From: NORP309 sp964352735
GTDB lineage: Bacteria > Pseudomonadota > Gammaproteobacteria > Xanthomonadales > Marinicellaceae
DNA: 64,000 nt
Reading direction: 5' to 3'
Assembly (NCBI GenBank): GCA_964352735.1
Contig: CAYGTC010000005.1
Location: 1-64,000, forward strand
How positions within the stretch are numbered: the stretch's first letter is position 1; each line of letters opens with the position of its first letter. The notes below the pieces were generated by a model. The model did not search any database, was not told the DNA's origin, and saw only the letters and a program-made list of their open reading frames with translations. Below are positions 62,813 to 64,000 of this stretch, in pieces. Position numbers and translations under genes: made by a program.

Positions 62813-64000
62813 GTGAATAAAAAAATACACAAAAAGCGTTTTTTAACGCTGAGCATCAGCATGATTCTGGCTGGTTTGACACCAATCTCCAGTATTTATG
62901 CAGAAGATCAAGAAAGTGAAGACGAATATGGCTTAGAAGAAGTCATTGTTACCGCACAAAAAACTGAACAAAACTTACAAGATGTGCCCATTTCAATATC
63001 AGCAGTCGATGGCGATGTACTCGATGAAATAAGATCTGGTGGAGCAGACATCCGTTTCATTTCAGGTCGAGTTCCCAGTCTTGTGGTTGAATCTGATTTT
63101 GGACGGGTGTTTCCACGGTTTTATATTCGAGGCATTGGTAATACAGACTTTGATTTGAACGCTTCTCAACCAGTATCATTAATTTATGACGATGTGGTGA
63201 TGGAAAACCCGATGTTAAAAGGTTATCCAGTCTTTGATATGGACAGAGTAGAAGTTTTGCGCGGCCCACAAGGTACTTTATTTGGGCGCAACACACCAGC
63301 TGGTATTGTCAAATTTGATTCAGTCAAGCCAACACAAGAAACACAAGGTTATGCTAAGATTGGCTTTGGTCGCTTTGATCAGACCTCTTTTGAAGGAGCC
63401 ATTGGTGGTGCACTGAGTCCAAATTGGTCGGCACGCATATCATATTTGCATGATCAACGTGGCGATTGGGTGCGCAACGAACCCGGTGCGGTTGATCCAG
63501 ATTTGATACTGACTCAGGGCAGGGTCAATGGTGATGGCGATCTTGAGTCATACCGAGAAGATGCTTACAGGATTCAATTGGCTTATGATGGAGATGATTT
63601 CAATGCTTTGTTTAACCTTCATGGCCGTGACTTGGATGGTACAGCAAGGGTATTCAGGGCAAATATCATTGAACCAGGCACCAATGATTTTGTCGATGAT
63701 TATGACAGGTTTGAAGTTTCTCATGACGGTGGCAATGAACAAACAGTGGAATCACTTGGTTTTTCCGCAAAACTGGAATGGAATTTGGGTGAATTAGATT
63801 TTACATCCATCACTGCCTATGAGTCAGTCGAAGCTTTCTCAAGAGGTGATGTTGACGGTGGATATGGTGCGATATTCCTTGAACCAGGTATTCCGTCTGG
63901 CCCAGGCTTTATTCCATTTCCTGCTCAAACAGCAGATGGTATCCCTGATCATGCACAATGGACGCAAGAATTCAGAATATCCAGCAGAACAGACAGTATG
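62813..64000 (+). CDS. TonB-dependent outer membrane receptor, 5' part (cut by the window end)
   Basis: The frame is open from GTG 62813 to the last base, giving 396 codons. AAGAAGG lies 9 nt upstream. A signal peptide (FLTLSISMILAGLTPISSIYA) precedes the TonB box (EEVIVTAQK) and plug domain: QDVPISISAVDGDVL, FYIRGIGNTDF, VEVLRGPQGTLFGRNTPAG. Barrel strands begin around residue 175. It resembles receptors of the Fe-siderophore or sugar-ligand type common in gammaproteobacteria; the ligand is unknown. The 3' part lies beyond the window. Confidence 0.93.
   Translation, partial: MNKKIHKKRFLTLSISMILAGLTPISSIYAEDQESEDEYGLEEVIVTAQKTEQNLQDVPISISAVDGDVLDEIRSGGADIRFISGRVPSLVVESDFGRVFPRFYIRGIGNTDFDLNASQPVSLIYDDVVMENPMLKGYPVFDMDRVEVLRGPQGTLFGRNTPAGIVKFDSVKPTQETQGYAKIGFGRFDQTSFEGAIGGALSPNWSARISYLHDQRGDWVRNEPGAVDPDLILTQGRVNGDGDLESYREDAYRIQLAYDGDDFNALFNLHGRDLDGTARVFRANIIEPGTNDFVDDYDRFEVSHDGGNEQTVESLGFSAKLEWNLGELDFTSITAYESVEAFSRGDVDGGYGAIFLEPGIPSGPGFIPFPAQTADGIPDHAQWTQEFRISSRTDSM

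Overview
The window is an AT-rich chromosomal segment from a gammaproteobacterium. The gene order points to that class: ndk-rlmN-pilF-rodZ-hisS, dedD-cvpA-purF, smpB/ratA-rnfH/bamE/fur, and ileS-lspA-ispH followed by a minor-pilin operon. Ubiquinone-type monooxygenases, a PsrA-like regulator and a TonB-dependent receptor agree. An aerobic, respiring, low-GC lineage such as Marinicella would fit, but that placement is from memory and untested. I see no rRNA, tRNA, CRISPR array, insertion sequence, phage gene or integrase. It reads as core chromosome with a few accessory metabolic blocks.

Layout. 0.1-4 kb: a 2-oxoacid dehydrogenase operon (E1 alpha, E1 beta, E2) ending in slyD. 4-8 kb: tryptophan 2,3-dioxygenase facing folA, thyA and an HD-GYP protein. 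8-15.4 kb: rpsT, then murJ-ribF-ileS-lspA-ispH as a tight + strand operon. 15.6-23.1 kb: a type IV minor pilin operon (fimT, pilV, pilW, pilX, pilY1, a small exported protein, pilE) closed by a hairpin. 23.2-28.5 kb: smpB, ratA-rnfH, bamE, fur-queD, an SLT-domain lipoprotein, and murB-pyrD. 28.5-36.8 kb: an ALDH7-type dehydrogenase and a fatty-acid oxidation operon headed by a PsrA-like repressor. 37.5-47.7 kb: ndk, rlmN, pilF, rodZ, hisS, a double-SPOR protein, cvpA, purF and two ubiquinone hydroxylases. 47.8-55.1 kb: an S9 peptidase, rlmG, a cNMP-binding/EAL protein and gyrA. 55.2-60.1 kb: an aerobic phenylacetate block (paaJ-like thiolase, paaABCDE). 60.2-64 kb: a BtuF-like lipoprotein with a candidate Fur box, two single-domain cytochromes c, a CAT-like acyltransferase, and the 5' part of a TonB-dependent receptor cut by the window end.

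How the genes work together. The catabolic blocks (2-oxoacid dehydrogenase, beta-oxidation, phenylacetate oxidation, tryptophan and probably lysine catabolism) all feed acyl-CoA into central metabolism. The ubiquinone and cytochrome c genes serve the respiratory chain that takes the electrons. The pilin operon plus pilF indicate surface type IV pili. HD-GYP and EAL proteins suggest cyclic-di-GMP control, although the HD-GYP protein lacks a key metal ligand.

Most notable: a FadE-family protein with eroded catalytic motifs in a beta-oxidation operon; a Fur-box/promoter pair in front of a BtuF-like lipoprotein; a cytochrome c4-like pair encoded as two separate genes; a 15-bp palindrome at the paaA promoter; absence of ispG from its usual place between rodZ and hisS; and the degenerate HD-GYP and altered E2 active-site motifs.
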